Below are positions 15,811-25,100 of a stretch of DNA of 64,000 bases, piece after piece. The notes below the pieces were generated by a model. It was given only the letters and a program-made list of their open reading frames with translations. It was not told where the DNA came from and did not search any database. A program made the position numbers and the translations under genes. This DNA is from JAJFUG01 sp964473155 (GTDB lineage Bacteria > Gemmatimonadota > Glassbacteria > GWA2-58-10), in contig CAYYNT010000001.1 in the NCBI GenBank assembly GCA_964473155.1, forward strand, positions 62,001-126,000. Reading direction: 5' to 3'. Each line of letters starts with the position of its first letter. The stretch's first letter is position 1.

Positions 15811-16239
15811 TCAGCGGCGAGTCTGCGGAACATTTGAAGGCTCGGCCACTATGCCCAGCGATTCGAATCCGGCCTGCTTGATCAGCCCGATGACCAGGGT
15901 CACCTTGCGGTAGGCGATATCCTCATCCGCCCGCAGATAGACCGCCTTGGTCTTACTGCTGGCATAATACTGCGACAGCTTGTCGGCGAGTTGCTCCTCG
16001 GGCACTGCCTCATCGTTCAGGTAGATACCCTTGTCCTTGCTTATAGTCACCACCAGGCCGGTGAACGTGAAAGACTGAGCCACCTGGGTCTTGGGCAGCA
16101 CAACTTCCACTCCCCCCTGGAACAGCGGAGTGGAGATCATGAACACTATCAGCAGCGTCATGGTGACATCGACCAGGGAGGTGATGTTGATCTGGTCCAT
16201 CAATCCATCGTCGTTCTCACGCTTGATAAATCCCGGCAA
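15811..16239 (-). CDS. tolR: TolR/ExbD proton-channel subunit
   Basis: A 142-residue protein with a single N-terminal membrane helix containing INITSLVDVTMTLLIVFMI. The aspartate of LVDV is the proton-carrying residue of TolR/ExbD. A periplasmic domain (KDKGIYLNDEAV...KAVYLRADEDIAYRKVTLVIGLIKQAG) follows. The length is normal. The start is TTG with GGAGG 6 nt upstream; the next Met is residue 14. Together with the adjacent TolQ it forms the motor driving the TonB/TolA-like protein encoded 11 nt downstream. Confidence 0.93.
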   Translation of the reverse strand: MPGFIKRENDDGLMDQINITSLVDVTMTLLIVFMISTPLFQGGVEVVLPKTQVAQSFTFTGLVVTISKDKGIYLNDEAVPEEQLADKLSQYYASSKTKAVYLRADEDIAYRKVTLVIGLIKQAGFESLGIVAEPSNVPQTRR

Positions 16240-16306
16240 ACCAAGCCTCCCGCAGCCGTGCGACTAATGCCCGGCCGCTGTAATTTCCTTGCCTGAATGC
16301 GCTTGC

Positions 16307-17002
16307 CTAAAGGTTCAGGCTGCTCTTGTAGATAATCCCGGCCAGTTCGAGCGCAAAATTGTTGCAGCGCTCGGTGATCATTCTTGCGCGGCTGTTGAGA
16401 TAATTGTAGCCCATGACTGCCGGGATGGCCACGAACAGACCGGCGACAGTCGTGGTAAGGGCATCAGCGATACCGGGAGCGACAACCGCTATGTTGGCCG
16501 ACCCTGTCTGTGCAATATCCAGGAATGAAATCATGATGCCCCAGACTGTCCCCAGAAGACCCAGAAAGGGGCTTATTGTGGTGCAGGTCGCCAGGAATAC
16601 TATGTACTTGCGCAACTCGGCCACGCGTTCCGAAATCACACGCTCCATCGCCATGAGCAGGTTGTCCCGCATCATTACCGTGGGATCGAAATCCAGACGC
16701 TGCTCCGCCCAGCGGCTGGCGATCAGCTTACGCAACTGGTTCACCTCGCGCACCGCTGTGCTGACCATGACCGGGATAGGTGATACGCTCAGTCCCCTGG
16801 CCGCTTCCTGTATCTGTTCCAGGTCGCGGGCCTTGCGGAAACTTTCCATGAACTCATCTATCTCGGCCAGAGCCCTGTTTAACAGCTTGTATTTGTAACC
16901 TATGATCGCCCAGCTAACTACGGAAAAAACAGCCAGCGTTAAAAGGATAAGCTGCGCTTCCCAACTGGCATGGATTATCTTGTCAATCAAATCCTGTCTC
17001 AA
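16307..17002 (-). CDS. tolQ: TolQ/ExbB motor subunit
   Basis: A 231-residue inner-membrane protein with the three TolQ helices: ILLTLAVFSVVSWAIIGYKY, YIVFLATCTTISPFLGLLGTVWGI and APGIADALTTTVAGLFVAIPAVMGYN. The TTISPFLGLLGTVWGI and ALTTTVAGL blocks line the proton path. It forms a pentamer around TolR dimers. The start is TTG with GAGGG about 8 nt upstream; the next Met lies over 40 residues in, after the first helix, so no ATG start is possible. It follows the UDP-sugar dehydrogenase gene by 34 nt. Confidence 0.94.
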   Translation of the reverse strand: MRQDLIDKIIHASWEAQLILLTLAVFSVVSWAIIGYKYKLLNRALAEIDEFMESFRKARDLEQIQEAARGLSVSPIPVMVSTAVREVNQLRKLIASRWAEQRLDFDPTVMMRDNLLMAMERVISERVAELRKYIVFLATCTTISPFLGLLGTVWGIMISFLDIAQTGSANIAVVAPGIADALTTTVAGLFVAIPAVMGYNYLNSRARMITERCNNFALELAGIIYKSSLNL

Positions 17003-17036
17003 CGATTCGCCCTCTCTGTCTCCAGATCCGCTTCAT

Positions 17037-18338
17037 TCAAAGTTTGACTATCTTTTCCGAGGCCATGCCACGCGCACCGAAAGCGTTTCGCGTGTCCACG
17101 ATCGAGCGCGCGTTCTTGAGCACCATCTTGTAGTCGAAACAGCTATGGTCGGTGGTGACAACCACGCAGTCGACCGAGGCGACAAGCTTGGCGGTGAGAT
17201 CCTGACTGACCTGCGGCTTGCCGTTCATGTTGAATTCCTGCGCGAACGGATCGGTGAAACAGACCTTCGCTCCCTTACGCTGCAGGAGCTTGATCACGTC
17301 CAGGGCCGGGGACTCGCGCAGATCGTCGATATCCTTTTTGTATGCCACGCCCAGGACCAGTATCTTCGCGCCCTTGACGCTCTTTTCCATGTTGTTCAGC
17401 GCGCCGGTCACCAGTTCCACCACATAATCCGGCATCTTGGAGTTGATCTCTCCGGCCAGTTCGATGAAACGGGCATAGTAATTGAGGCTCTTCAGCTTCC
17501 ACGACAGGTAGTGCGGATCGATCGGGATGCAATGGCCGCCCAGACCCGGACCGGGCAGGAACGGCATATAGCCGAACGGCTTGCTCGCCGCGGCCTCAAG
17601 CACTTCCCAGACATCGATTCCCAGCACATCGCACATCAGCGCCACCTCGTTGACCAGCCCGATGTTCACGCTGCGGAAAGTGTTTTCCAGCAGCTTGACC
17701 ATCTCGGCCGCCTGTGTGGTGGACACCGGGACCACTTTCTGCACTATGCTGCCGTAATAAGCGCAGGCCGCATCCAGACAAGCTTTCGTGCATCCGCCTA
17801 TTACTTTTGGCGTGTTGTGGATAGTGTAAACCTTGTTGCCCGGATCAACCCGCTCGGGGCTGAAAGCCAGGAAGAAATCCTTGCCCGCCTTGAGGCCCGT
17901 TTCCTCCAGCATCGGCAGGATCAGTTCCTCGGTAGTGCCTGGATAGGTCGTGCTCTCAAGCACGACAAGCTGGCCCTTGCGCAGGTGTTTCTTTATCTGT
18001 TCGCTGGCCGCCAGGATAAAAGAGACGTCCGGGTTCTTGGTTTTATTCAGCGGAGTGGGCACGCAGATAGACATGGCATCCGCTTTCGCCAGCACGCTGA
18101 AATCGGTTGTAGCTTTCAGCAGCCCTTTATTCACCAGCGGAGCTACCACCGCCGGATCGATATCCGGAATGTGGCTGCCGCCGTGGTTGACCACCTTGAC
18201 CTTCGATTCGCTCAGATCGATCCCCGTGACGGAGAACCCGGCCGAGGCAAACTCCACGGCCAGCGGGAACCCGACATAACCGAGGCCGATAATGGCGACT
18301 TCAGCCTTGCGGCTTTCGATTTTAGCGATAAGTTCCAA
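17037..18338 (-). CDS. UDP-N-acetylhexosamine dehydrogenase, WbpA-like
   Basis: A 433-residue nucleotide-sugar dehydrogenase that oxidises C6 of a UDP-sugar to a uronate with NAD+. It has the N-terminal Rossmann motif IIGLGYVGFPLAVEFA, CVPTPLNKTKNPDVSF, LVVLESTTYPGTTEE, FSPERVDPGNK and the catalytic-cysteine segment GPGLGGHCIPIDPHYLSWK, then the C-terminal domain ILVLGVAYKKDIDDLRESPA. The TPLNK and STTYPGTTEE wording matches the WbpA type (UDP-GlcNAc 6-dehydrogenase) better than UDP-glucose dehydrogenase, but substrate is uncertain. The start is TTG preceded by GAGGTAAAG. A promoter with perfect 17-bp spacing lies at 18420-18448. Its product could feed the polysaccharide genes at 50-64 kb. 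Confidence 0.9.
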   Translation of the reverse strand: MELIAKIESRKAEVAIIGLGYVGFPLAVEFASAGFSVTGIDLSESKVKVVNHGGSHIPDIDPAVVAPLVNKGLLKATTDFSVLAKADAMSICVPTPLNKTKNPDVSFILAASEQIKKHLRKGQLVVLESTTYPGTTEELILPMLEETGLKAGKDFFLAFSPERVDPGNKVYTIHNTPKVIGGCTKACLDAACAYYGSIVQKVVPVSTTQAAEMVKLLENTFRSVNIGLVNEVALMCDVLGIDVWEVLEAAASKPFGYMPFLPGPGLGGHCIPIDPHYLSWKLKSLNYYARFIELAGEINSKMPDYVVELVTGALNNMEKSVKGAKILVLGVAYKKDIDDLRESPALDVIKLLQRKGAKVCFTDPFAQEFNMNGKPQVSQDLTAKLVASVDCVVVTTDHSCFDYKMVLKNARSIVDTRNAFGARGMASEKIVKL

Positions 18339-18419
18339 CTTTACCTCGTTCTGGTGACGGGATTTGAGCTGCTACTGGATTGTCCGCTCACAAGGCGGCA
18401 GGGCTGGTTTAAAGCTTTG

Positions 18420-18448
18420 AATTTAATCCCGCTGCATTTTCAAGTCAA
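18420..18448 (-). promoter_or_regulatory. Sigma70-type promoter upstream of the UDP-sugar dehydrogenase
   Basis: TTGACT (18443-18448) and TAAATT (18420-18425) are 17 bp apart on the minus strand; five of six and four of six matches. With no clear terminator until 12887, this promoter may also read into tolQ-tolR-tonB-tolB-pal. Confidence 0.6.
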
Positions 18449-18537
18449 TCTATTTTCCTCTCCATCTGTTTCTGCATGTTTGTTTCGATCAGAGCAAACG
18501 GACGGTATCCACACTGAAATCAAGGCTGCGGAAAGTA

Positions 18538-18566
18538 TTGCTTTTTTTTTAATTTATTTTTAGATT
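18538..18566 (+). promoter_or_regulatory. Probable promoter for rpmB
   Basis: TTGCTT (18538-18543), then a T-rich 17-bp spacer, then TAGATT (18561-18566). The leader would be only about 25 nt, carrying the ribosome site. It is divergent from the promoter at 18420-18448. Confidence 0.45.
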
Positions 18567-18595
18567 ATAGCTTCTTTCCATTCGACGGAGGAATA

Positions 18596-18787
18596 ATGTC
18601 CAAGGTTTGTGAAATCTGCGGGAAAATCCCGGCGATGGGCAATAACGTCTCCCACGCCAACAACAGAACAAGACGCCGTTTCCTGCCCAACCTTCAGCAG
18701 ATACGGATCAATGACGGCGGCGTGAACCGCCGCGCCTGTGTCTGCACCCGCTGCATCCGCGCGGGAAAGGTCACCAAAGCGGTCTGA
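18596..18787 (+). CDS. rpmB: 50S ribosomal protein L28, zinc-ribbon form
   Basis: A 63-residue L28 beginning MSKVCEICGKIPAMGNNVSHANNRTRRRF, the family signature. It keeps CEIC near the start and CTRC near the end, the two CxxC pairs that bind zinc in the C+ type of this protein. GGAGG lies 5 nt before the ATG. This is the only plus-strand gene supported in the whole window; it stands alone with its own promoter and a terminator at 18833-18881 that overlaps the end of the convergent radical SAM gene. Confidence 0.97.
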   Translation: MSKVCEICGKIPAMGNNVSHANNRTRRRFLPNLQQIRINDGGVNRRACVCTRCIRAGKVTKAV

Positions 18788-18832
18788 CTTCTTTGTAAGT
18801 CTTGAATGCAGACCCGGCGCAATTATTTCTGA

Positions 18833-18881
18833 AAGCCCTCACTCCACAAGTCTCCAGGGACGCGGAGTGGAGGGCTTTTTT
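18833..18881 (+). terminator. Terminator of rpmB overlapping a convergent gene end
   Basis: AAGCCCTCACTCC (18833-18845) pairs with GGAGTGGAGGGCTT (18864-18877) with one bulge, followed by six T residues (18876-18881). The stem contains the last dozen codons of the minus-strand radical SAM gene, so coding and termination signals share bases. Confidence 0.75.
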
Positions 18882-20446
18882 CTCTGATGCAGCAGAGACT
18901 GAGTATCGATTCCAGCCCTGCGTGCCGACTCCATAAACCCCCGGCTTTCCGGGGCCGACACTTGCAGAGCATCCGCCAGACGGCGGTCTCCCAGCGAGAT
19001 AAGAGCCTGAACCAGGCTGGCTGCGGGCGTCTCACACTGGAGTTCGACCCGCTTTTCCCGTGCAAGTCCCCGGCGCACCTGGTTCAGCGCGGCTTTGATT
19101 CCCTCCGGAGCCAGCATCGGTTCATCCTGCCAGCGGGTCTGCGGTTTGGGCACGAATGGATTTAGGCTTATTTTCAACCGGGCACGCGATGCAAGACCGG
19201 ACGCAATGGCCCGCACCTGCTCCACCAGGACTGCGCGGTCCTGCCCGGTCTCTCCGGGCAGACCAACCATATAATATAATTTTATCTGCTCGAATCCCAT
19301 GGCCGAGGCCCGGCCGACCGCATCCGGCAGAAGCTCAGCCGCGGAGGGCTTGCCCAGCGTTTTCAGCAGAGCGGGGCTGGCTGTCTCGGGAGCGAGAGTG
19401 ACAGTGCGCACTCCGCAGTCCCGCAGAAGTTCCAGGATCTCCACGGTCAGCGTATCAACCCGCAGCGAGCTTGCCCCCAGGCGCAAACCGCGGTTTTGGA
19501 CCGCCCTCAGAATACGGGGCAGTTCCGGGTAATCGCAAAGGTTGGCGCCCACCAGGCCCGCCACTCTGGCCTCCTCCGGCGCGTTCCGGATTAACTCCTC
19601 CACCCGGCCGGGGTCAGACAGACGCCAGGGGCGGTTGATCCGGCTCACCAGACAGAAACGGCAGGCGTGGCGGCAGCCGCGCGCAACCTCGATCATATAC
19701 ATATCCGAGAAATGCGCCTCTGGTGTGACTATCACGCTGTGGGCCGGTTCACCGTCAAGCGGTGCTGTCTGCCGGGCGATATGCTCCGGGGCCGAGGGCG
19801 AATCCGGCCGCGGTACAAGCGCTCCGTTCTCCTCCTCCGAAGGCTCGGCACGGTAAAGCGATGGCACGTAGAATCCAGGTCTCGCTGCCAGTTCCTCCAG
19901 AAAGAGCCGCCTGTCCCAGCCTTTTTCCCTTCGCTCCAGCCAGGCCTCGATGAAAGAAGGGACCAGCGCCTCTCCGTCACCCACACCGGCCGCCTCGACC
20001 AGCGGGGCCACAGGCTCAGGATTGCCTGTGACCACCGGTCCACCCGCCAGCAGAACCGGCAGCGCATCCCAGCGCTCGGCAGCCCGCTGTGGAAGACCCA
20101 TGGCTGAAAGCAGCGCCGGCAGCCAGAGACAGTCCTGCTCATAGCTCAGTGAGAGGGCCAGCACATCAAACCGCGACGGCGCATCCCCACTCTCAAGAGC
20201 CAGCCAGCTTCGCTCGGAGGACGGATTGTCACGGTCCAGGCAGAACACTCTCTCGCAACGCACCTCCGGGTGCGCGTTGAACAACCGGTAGATGGTCTGA
20301 AATCCCAGGCTGGCCATGGCCACATCGTAGGGACTCAAGGCCACCAGGCCGACATTCAGCGGGCAGCGTGCGCGGACAGCCATGGATCCGCGTTCGGCTG
20401 CGAGCAGCCTGATACGCAGTTTTTCGGTTTCCCCGTACTTCGTCAT
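18839..20446 (-). CDS. B12-binding-domain radical SAM protein
   Basis: A 535-residue protein. The N-terminal half (about residues 25-240) resembles the Rossmann-like B12-binding fold that precedes many radical SAM enzymes (LVALSPYDVAMASLGFQTIYR, VLLAGGPVVTGNPEPVAPL, GDGEALVPSFIEAW). The radical SAM core has VARGCRHACRFCLVSR, whose CxxxCxxC binds the 4Fe-4S/SAM cluster. The later segments YYMVGLPGET, SLNPFVPKPQTRWQ and SLGDRRLADAL resemble the radical SAM half of the 859-residue protein at 47453-50029, so the two are paralogues; this one lacks the DUF2344 part. Substrate unknown; possibly RNA or protein modification. It is a single-gene unit downstream of the surface operon terminator. Confidence 0.85.
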   Translation of the reverse strand: MTKYGETEKLRIRLLAAERGSMAVRARCPLNVGLVALSPYDVAMASLGFQTIYRLFNAHPEVRCERVFCLDRDNPSSERSWLALESGDAPSRFDVLALSLSYEQDCLWLPALLSAMGLPQRAAERWDALPVLLAGGPVVTGNPEPVAPLVEAAGVGDGEALVPSFIEAWLERREKGWDRRLFLEELAARPGFYVPSLYRAEPSEEENGALVPRPDSPSAPEHIARQTAPLDGEPAHSVIVTPEAHFSDMYMIEVARGCRHACRFCLVSRINRPWRLSDPGRVEELIRNAPEEARVAGLVGANLCDYPELPRILRAVQNRGLRLGASSLRVDTLTVEILELLRDCGVRTVTLAPETASPALLKTLGKPSAAELLPDAVGRASAMGFEQIKLYYMVGLPGETGQDRAVLVEQVRAIASGLASRARLKISLNPFVPKPQTRWQDEPMLAPEGIKAALNQVRRGLAREKRVELQCETPAASLVQALISLGDRRLADALQVSAPESRGFMESARRAGIDTQSLLHQRKKPSTPRPWRLVE

Positions 20447-20506
20447 ACCTTCTCTGTACCGGTAGAGGCGCGCTCATATGAAATATTCTGACCAGGGAAA
20501 GATATG

Positions 20507-20548
20507 AATAAAAAAGCCCTCCCGCAACGTATGACGCCGCTGGAGGGC
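20507..20548 (-). terminator. Terminator of the dockerin-to-TPR operon
   Basis: GCCCTCC (20516-20522) pairs with GGAGGGC (20542-20548) around a 19-nt loop, with AAAAAA on the plus strand directly beyond, i.e. a U run on the minus-strand transcript. It closes the four-gene surface unit 27259-20568. Confidence 0.85.
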
Positions 20549-20567
20549 AAAATCCCGTTGAAAAGCA

Positions 20568-21470
20568 TCAGTATGGTTTATGACGCTCGCGCTCCGGCAG
20601 GCTGGGTTTTACCCGCGTATGTCCGCCAAAAATACGGTGGTCCAGCAGGTAGGAATCCACCAGATTGAGTATTGTCATACCCAGCGCGGCATCGATAAAG
20701 TAGCCGCCGATACGGTAGCGTGTCTGGCCGGTATCAACCAGGCTCTGATACTGTTCCCGGGTGAGGGATTTGACCGCCTTGTCATAGCTCTTCTGACCCG
20801 CCGAACGCAGCATATAACCTCCCAGGAACATCCCTGCCGTGGTCCCGAGGATCATGTACCCGGTCCACATCGGACGGGTCTCGGCAGTCTGGATAAGACG
20901 CCAGCCGGGAATGAAATTCCCGATCAGCGCCGACTCCTTCACTTCCTGGACCTCCCGATAACGCTGGAGCGCAGTTTCCTCCTTGCGCCGGAGTTCGGTC
21001 ATCGCCTGCTGCTGTTCCTGGTTTTTTACCTGGCTCAGACGGACCAGATTTTCGGCCTTTGCCAGGTCCGGATTCATCTGAAGAGCTTTTTCAGCCGCCT
21101 CGCGCGCTTTCTGGTACTGATGCGCATCGTAATAAGACAGGCTGATCAGGTACTGCACATCCACGTTATCCGGCTGCTGCTTAAGCACCATCTGGTAATT
21201 TTCTATGGCCTTGTCAAACATCTCCTTGCGCCGGTAGACATCTCCAAGGCCCTTGCGCGCGGAGATATTGTTGAAATCCAGAGACACGGCATTCCAGTAT
21301 TCACGCTCGGCCTCATCCCAGAGGCCCATTTCCTCGTATTTCTTTGCACGTTCCACGTTCTGACCGGCCATATAGAGCTGCTCGACGGTCTGCATCTGTG
21401 CTGCGGCGCTCTGCGGCAGAAAATTCAGCGCCGGCAGAAGGAACAGGAGAAGAAGCGCAGTTTTCTTCAC
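20568..21470 (-). CDS. TPR protein with DUF5683-like membrane domain
   Basis: A 300-residue protein with a signal peptide (LLLLFLLPALNFLPQSAAA), three TPR-type repeats (KYEEMGLWDEAEREYWNAV, GDVYRRKEMFDKAIENYQMV, LSYYDAHQYQKAREAAEKAL; about residues 40-140), a charged coiled coil, then a region with SALIGNFIPGWRLI and hydrophobic segments TGYMILGTTAGMFLGGYML and IGGYFIDAALGMTILNLVDSYL, typical of DUF5683 envelope proteins. The function is unknown. It begins 3 nt after the TPR lipoprotein gene stop, so the two are coupled. They are probably periplasmic assembly or scaffold factors for the large surface proteins upstream in the unit. Confidence 0.75.
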   Translation of the reverse strand: MKKTALLLLFLLPALNFLPQSAAAQMQTVEQLYMAGQNVERAKKYEEMGLWDEAEREYWNAVSLDFNNISARKGLGDVYRRKEMFDKAIENYQMVLKQQPDNVDVQYLISLSYYDAHQYQKAREAAEKALQMNPDLAKAENLVRLSQVKNQEQQQAMTELRRKEETALQRYREVQEVKESALIGNFIPGWRLIQTAETRPMWTGYMILGTTAGMFLGGYMLRSAGQKSYDKAVKSLTREQYQSLVDTGQTRYRIGGYFIDAALGMTILNLVDSYLLDHRIFGGHTRVKPSLPERERHKPY

Positions 21471-21473
21471 CGC

Positions 21474-22097
21474 TCAAACTCCTTCCCGGCTGATCGTGAG
21501 CATCTGGTTGATCCTGGCCAGGAGCTTCTCGTAATAATCCGCGGCCTGTTCGTCGAGCGTGCCGTTCGGATCGGCGATGGCGGCGGCCTCCTCGTATTCT
21601 CCGAGGTTGAAATATGCCTCGGCCAGCACAGCATTGAGGTCTTGAGCGTTGATCGTAGTCCTGTACTCGAATACGAAATCCGGGTCTCTTTCCAGAACCG
21701 TCAGCGCGTTGTCTCTGACTTCCTGGTAATTCGGCGGAGTCAGGTCGCGATAAACAAAGCTGAGTCCGCTCAGGATATAAACGCTATCCCTTGTCGATTC
21801 AGGAGTCCTGGAAAGGGCAAGGTCGAAATTGAGCACCGCTTTCTGAAGAGAATCCTGCATCGCCAGCGACCAGCCCAGTCCGATATGCGCCTCGTAGCGC
21901 TCGAGATGCACATCCCGCGACACCGCGGAGCGGAAGCTGGTCGAGGCAAGTGAATAATTACCCTGTCTGAACAGGTTCCAGCCCGTGGTCACATCGTCAA
22001 GATACGCCGGCTCGATGTTGAATTCAGGCGCAGATGGAGTGCTGCAAGCGCAGGCCAGCGCGGAAACCAGAAGCAGGACCCCGGTCAGTTTCTTCAT
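21474..22097 (-). CDS. TPR lipoprotein
   Basis: A 207-residue protein with a lipoprotein signal (KKLTGVLLLVSALACACS; two candidate lipobox cysteines, ALAC and CAC) and TPR-like helical repeats: GWNLFRQGNYSLASTSFRSAV, LGWSLAMQDSLQKAVLNFDLAL, NAVLAEAYFNLGEYEEAAAIAD. The start at 22097 is preferred over an ATG five codons upstream because GGAG sits about 9 nt before it. It lies between the FG-GAP protein (32-nt spacer) and the TPR/DUF5683 protein (3 nt). It would sit at the outer membrane; its partner is unknown. Confidence 0.75.
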   Translation of the reverse strand: MKKLTGVLLLVSALACACSTPSAPEFNIEPAYLDDVTTGWNLFRQGNYSLASTSFRSAVSRDVHLERYEAHIGLGWSLAMQDSLQKAVLNFDLALSRTPESTRDSVYILSGLSFVYRDLTPPNYQEVRDNALTVLERDPDFVFEYRTTINAQDLNAVLAEAYFNLGEYEEAAAIADPNGTLDEQAADYYEKLLARINQMLTISREGV

Positions 22098-22129
22098 ATT
22101 GACGTTCTCCATTGTTCGAGTATCCGGAG

Positions 22130-25100
22130 TCAGCGTATCAGAACCATCTTACGGCTGATCACGGCGGCGCCAGCCTTGAGGCGATAGAAATATACTCCGC
22201 TGGGCAGTTCGCGCCCGCCCTCATCGCGCCCGTTCCATTCCACCGCGTAGATTCCGGGCGCGTGCGTGCGGTCGGCCAGCGTGCGCACCAGCGCCCCGCG
22301 AATGTTGTAAACCTTGATTTCCACCCGGCCATCTGCCGTCCCATCGGGCACCCGGTAACTTATGGTCGTCGACGGATTGAATGGATTAGGCGCGTTCTGG
22401 GCCAGGGCGAACGACCGCGGCATGGTCGCAGTCGAAAAACCCATTCCGGCGAGCAGAGCGAAAGAACCGAGCGTCTCGCTCACCGCGGTGTAGGCTCCGC
22501 AGGATTCATCGTAAAACGTGGTCAGAGCGCTCCACCGTCCATCCTCCAGCCTGCAGACAGTCAGGCCGGGATCGAAACCCTTGCCGGTGCGGATAAACAC
22601 CCTGTAGCCCGCGGCGCGGGACTCGCTCAGAGGGATGAACGTATAGCTTTCACACGAGTACTTCTCCCCGTTTTCAGTCATACCCTGCAGGCTGAAATTC
22701 TCCAGCTTGCGCTTGAGTTCCTGTCCGGCAGGAGGCAAGCCATGCTCGATAAGCACTTCAAGTGGTTCATCTCCCACAGGTTCTATCCAGGAGGGAAGAG
22801 CAGCGGAATAGGAGGCGCCGGCCGAGGCCAGAACAGACGAATAAGTCTGAATGAATTCTCCGGTCTTTCCGGACAGGCTCGTTCCTGTCACTGCGAGAAT
22901 GAACCCGCCGCGGGCATAGTACTGCCCTCTCCAGATGTCGCTCTCCCCGATCCGTGTAACGCCGACAGAAGACAGGTTGATCGTAAGCTGGGGGTTAGCC
23001 GCCAGCGGTGCGCTGGACACTATGTAGATATTCATGTACCCGGTAAGCACCGGGTTCCGGCTCAGCAGGACCATGAACTCCGGAGCTCCGCCGGTGGCCG
23101 AGGTCATCATCCGGAAAGAGAACGTGCTGTTGCTGTAAACCGGCGACAGCGTGCTGTTCTGGGCGCTGACCCGCCACCAGTAACGGGTGTTGTCCGGCAG
23201 GTTTTCGATTGCAAGGGTGGTGTCTGTCAGATTATCATAGCGGTGCAGGACCTGGCTGGCGCTGAACAGGCTGTCCAGGGACAGCTCGAAACTGTAGCGC
23301 ACATGGTCGGCTGTATCGCGCGAGGAACTGGAGCGCCAGACAAACGTGATCTCCTGCGCGCTGACCGTGTCCATGTTCGAGGGAGCTAACAGGCTGAATC
23401 CCCGGGGCAGGTCATCCGGATTGATCTGTCGTGAGCGGCTGTACACCAGAACATTCCGGCGGTCTTCCATCGTGATGTAAATATCAGGGCGGTTGTCCTG
23501 ATTGAAATCCGCCACACAGGCGGAGGTGGAAGCGCCGCTCAAGGAAGGCAGCAGTCCGGTGGCCTCGCTGAAAGTGCCGTTCCTGTTGTTTAGAAGCAAC
23601 CGGTTGGCCTGGTTGTAGTTCAGGTAGTAAAGGTCCAGGTACCCGTCCATGTTGGCATCGAAGGCTTTGACGCCGTATGTGTTGTCGCTTTCGGCCGGCA
23701 GGCGGCCCGTGTTGTCAAAAGTGAAAACACCGCGGCCGTTGTTGAGGAAAAGCTCTTTACGCTGCGTGTTGCTCTGGGCGATCACCAGGTCCAGGTCACC
23801 GTCGTTGTCCACATCCAACAGTTCGCCGCCCAGCGCCAGAGCGCCGGCCATGGTGATTTCGCGGCTCTGGAAAATGCCCTTCCCGCTGTTCAGATAGACC
23901 ACGTGGTTTTGGGCCTGATTTATGACCACGATATCGGTGTCCTTATCGCCATCCACATCGCCGGAGATGGCCCAGACGCTCTTGTCGGCCCTGGGATTCA
24001 ATATATAGAGGTTCGTGACGTCACGGAACACGCCCAGGCTGTCGTTCAGCAGCAGACGGTTCACCTCGCCGCTGTAACCTTTATTGACCAGGTAAAGATC
24101 GATCGCGTTGTCGCCGTTGAAATCATCCGCCAGCACCATCTGGGTGCTCCACTCTCCCACAGGCATCCTTTTCGCGCCGTCCGCGGTTTCGCGTGCCGTG
24201 ACATCGTCGAAGGCGCCCTTGCCGTTATTGATATACAGCCGGCTCTGCTGGCCATCGTTGCCGAAAACGAGGTCCAGATCGTCATCCGCATCCACATCCA
24301 CCGCGACCACGGATGTGGTCTTGCTCGAGAGCTGCGCTCCCAGGGCCTGCGAGGTCGCCTCGTGCAGCGCGCCGTCATACTGATTGTAGAAGTAGACGCT
24401 GTTGGCCTCGCCATAATTGGCCACGGCCACGTCCGGATAACGGTCGCCGTTCAAATCAACCGCCACGGCCTGCTTTGATCTCCTCACATCCGGCGTGCCG
24501 AGATAACTTGTCGTATCGACATAGTTAGGCTCCGCGCGCGGACCTGCCGCCAGCACCTCGTAATTATACAGATCCGCCTGCGGGGCGCGGCGATGGTCGG
24601 CATCCGTACGGGCCAGTGAATCCACCACCTGGATGAAATACTCCACCCGGCTGCCCGCCGGCCGGGCAGGAATGCTGCCCCAGTAATGCGACCCGAAATG
24701 CTCCATCGGGACGCTGAAAAAAGTCTCGCTCTCGTTTATATCGCGCCACTTGACCGAAGCCGACAGCACCCCGGCAAGGGTGGTGACCCAGGTGTCGATT
24801 CTTTTCGGATTACTGACATCCGTCGTATTCATCAGGTCGGTGGTGTTGTTGATCCCCATCTTGGCCTCTGTGCTTACACCCGGAGGCAGCACCTCGAACC
24901 GGTAGGGCAGAAGGAACGGATTGCTGACAAAGGAATCCGGACTTGAAACCTTGAAACCGGCGGAGTCCGAGGCCATCACGAAATAATTCACCACGGAGTT
25001 GTAGGGCTGGCCGGGGATGCCAGCCTTGAAATCGTCCGTTCCGGCCATTGCGGTCATGTTCAGCGTGTCCTTGAACACGTTGCCGGATGCGCTCCAGACC

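Noticed and set aside
16902..18563. A long plus-strand open frame (553 codons) opposite the UDP-sugar dehydrogenase
   Set aside because: It lies antisense to a gene with unmistakable catalytic motifs, and its translation is rich in His, Arg and Gln with no domain signature. It is a shadow frame of GC-rich coding DNA.
22112..23389. A 425-codon plus-strand frame opposite the FG-GAP protein gene
   Set aside because: Antisense to a clear T9SS-tail protein; low-complexity basic translation with no signal or motif.
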